Below, piece by piece: positions 5,445 through 6,822 of a DNA stretch of 6,822 nt. This stretch comes from JAKVAV01 sp047633195 (GTDB taxonomy: Bacteria > Bacteroidota > Bacteroidia > Flavobacteriales_D > Cryomorphaceae), in NCBI GenBank assembly GCA_047633195.1, contig JBLIEU010000087.1:1-6822 (forward strand), read 5' to 3'. A model generated the notes under the pieces. It was not told where the DNA came from and ran no database searches. It was given only the letters and a program-made list of their open reading frames with translations. How positions within the stretch are numbered: the first letter of the stretch is position 1; the number at the start of each line of letters is the position of its first letter. Made by a program: the position numbers and the translations under genes.

Positions 5445-6822
5445 TCCACTGACCTTTTGCTTTTTCAGAACCATTGTCAATTTCGACCAAGTAGATTCCT
5501 GATTTCAGTTTAGATGTCTCTGGACATCTGAAGGTTTCTTTCTTTGATTTTAGCCGAGTTTTAGAGAGTACTTCTTCTCCATTTAGGGTATGTACTTTTA
5601 CTGAAACCCTGCCTTTCAAATGGTGTTCCACTACTAATCCTCCGTTTGTTTCTGCCGATGTAGCTAGCGTATTTGAACTCTCATTGAGAATGGAATATGC
5701 ATCAACGATTGAAGTTCTTACAGAGAGGTTTTTATCATCCAGTCTTGTCCATACAGGACGAACCACATTGCTATGAGCTGCAATATTATTGTAATCGCCA
5801 AAGAAGATTTCAGGATCAGGATAGAAGGGGCTTTCGCTTGTTTTGGATTCTGTAAAAGACAATCCGCCGTCTTTACTTACCGCGACGTACACGTCGGTTC
5901 CAGTGTCGTTGTGGTTCCTTCTATCGTGATAGACAAACCACATGTTTCCGCTGGTTTGGTCAATATCCATCCAAGTGAAAAATTGATGATTTCCAGAAGT
6001 GTCTTGATTCACCTTTATTGGTTCCGACCAAGACTGACCTTGATCTATACTCTTAGAAAGGAAGATGTCGGTATTGTCGATTCCATTTCTTTGGTCTGCC
6101 CAATTGACGTAAATAGTTCCGTGATTTGGGCCATCTGAAAGGTCACATTTTGTGACAGGCATACCGTTAGCACGGTAGATTCCAGGAATGTCGATATTCC
6201 AACCACCCGCATGATCGGCAATAGAGATTTCTTCGTTCTCCCACGTTTCGCCACCGTCGAAAGATCTATTAAAAACCAAGCCATTTGGACCTGACCATGC
6301 CACATATATTTGTCCATCGGGCCCTACTGCTGGCACTGCCCCTTCTACTGTGTCATCGTCGTCGATGCAGTTGCCGTCTACACTATTGATTTTGATGGGG
6401 CTGCTCCACGTTTCACCTTTATCTGTTGATTTTGAAAATAGAATATTCGATCGATCTTTTGGATCTTTTGAATCGTACTCATCGAACTGTGTCCAAGTCA
6501 CATAGATTTCGTTGTTGGCAGGATTTACGACCGCCCAAGGTTTATCCTGAGCTTTATCGCCGTTCAGACCGAAATACGATCCCTGACTAAAACTTTTCCC
6601 TCCATCATCTGATCGTTGACAAACGATTCGGTCAATAAAATTTCCGTCGGATACTTTGGAGAGGTGAAAATGATAGAAACTGCCTGTGGTATCTTGAATG
6701 ATTACTGGGTCACCCCAAACGCCGTGCGGCGATTCCTGTTTATTTCCAGACCATGTCAGACCTCCATCTTCGCTAAGGTAGATGCTGTATATATTCGCTC
6801 CTGCCAGGAGTCTTTGAGGATC
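5434..6822 (-). CDS. Secreted Asp-box (BNR-repeat, sialidase-like) protein with type IX sorting tail, N terminus outside window
   Basis: The frame is open from the stop at 5434 to the window edge, giving 462 residues. A GTG at 6499-6501 lies inside the coding region (NNEIYVTWTQFDE) and is not the start. I count six Asp-boxes of the S-x-D-x-G-x-(T/S)-(W/F) type: SEDGGLTW (17-24), SDDGGKSF (71-78), STDKGETW (132-139), SFDGGETW (187-194), SIDQGQSW (258-265) and SKDGGLSF (316-323). These mark blades of a beta-propeller as in sialidases. I see no FRIP motif in the visible part, and the block FFGDYNNIAAHSNVVRPVWTRLDD resembles uncharacterised Bacteroidota proteins usually labelled exo-sialidase. 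Sialidase activity is therefore unproven. From about residue 393 the tail (VSVKVHTLNGEEVLSK ... KLKSGIYLVEIDNGSEKAKGQWIKR) looks like a type A type IX secretion sorting domain, so the protein is probably exported to the surface or released. A signal peptide would lie upstream of the window. Confidence 0.88.
   Translation of the reverse strand, partial: DPQRLLAGANIYSIYLSEDGGLTWSGNKQESPHGVWGDPVIIQDTTGSFYHFHLSKVSDGNFIDRIVCQRSDDGGKSFSQGSYFGLNGDKAQDKPWAVVNPANNEIYVTWTQFDEYDSKDPKDRSNILFSKSTDKGETWSSPIKINSVDGNCIDDDDTVEGAVPAVGPDGQIYVAWSGPNGLVFNRSFDGGETWENEEISIADHAGGWNIDIPGIYRANGMPVTKCDLSDGPNHGTIYVNWADQRNGIDNTDIFLSKSIDQGQSWSEPIKVNQDTSGNHQFFTWMDIDQTSGNMWFVYHDRRNHNDTGTDVYVAVSKDGGLSFTESKTSESPFYPDPEIFFGDYNNIAAHSNVVRPVWTRLDDKNLSVRTSIVDAYSILNESSNTLATSAETNGGLVVEHHLKGRVSVKVHTLNGEEVLSKTRLKSKKETFRCPETSKLKSGIYLVEIDNGSEKAKGQWIKR

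Noticed and set aside
5773..6138. Rightward 121-codon open frame opposite the Asp-box gene
   Set aside because: It lies entirely antisense to a well-supported coding region, and its product shows no recognisable domain.
6499..6501. GTG as start codon of the Asp-box gene
   Set aside because: The same frame stays open for 107 more codons to the window edge and encodes two further Asp-boxes, so this is an internal valine codon.

Overview
The window looks like ordinary chromosome of a member of the Bacteroidota, most likely a flavobacterium-like aerobe. The reasons are the match of its GMP synthetase, LysM protein and small acidic protein to the style of that phylum, the near absence of Shine-Dalgarno sequences, and a C-terminal tail on the last gene that resembles a type IX secretion sorting domain. 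I see no rRNA, tRNA, transposase, phage gene or CRISPR array. Coding density is high. The only stretches without a gene are short (57 and 173 bases) plus the first 71 bases, which hold a gene remnant.

Layout. Bases 1-71 are a near-exact second copy of part of the gene that follows, left behind directly after its stop codon. Bases 72-596 (minus) encode a DUF427-family protein. Bases 654-1001 (minus) encode a small, strongly acidic conserved protein of unknown function. These two genes run leftward and may share a transcript. A 173-base AT-rich divergent gap (1002-1174) separates them from three rightward genes packed without gaps: guaA (1175-2707, GMP synthase), a secreted protein with three LysM domains and a type I periplasmic-binding fold (2698-4539), and hemF (4539-5444, oxygen-dependent coproporphyrinogen III oxidase). 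From the right a large secreted Asp-box (BNR-type) protein (5434-6822, minus) converges on hemF. It enters from beyond the window edge, so its N terminus is missing, and its last 11 bases overlap the end of hemF.

How the genes relate. The guaA, LysM and hemF genes overlap by 10 bases and by 1 base, so they are probably co-transcribed and translationally coupled. They nevertheless serve different processes: purine nucleotide synthesis, a probable cell-wall role, and haem synthesis. I find no clear novel system here. The points most worth a second look are the partial tandem duplication of the DUF427 3' end, the LysM and binding-protein fusion inside a metabolic operon, and the tail-to-tail overlap at hemF.
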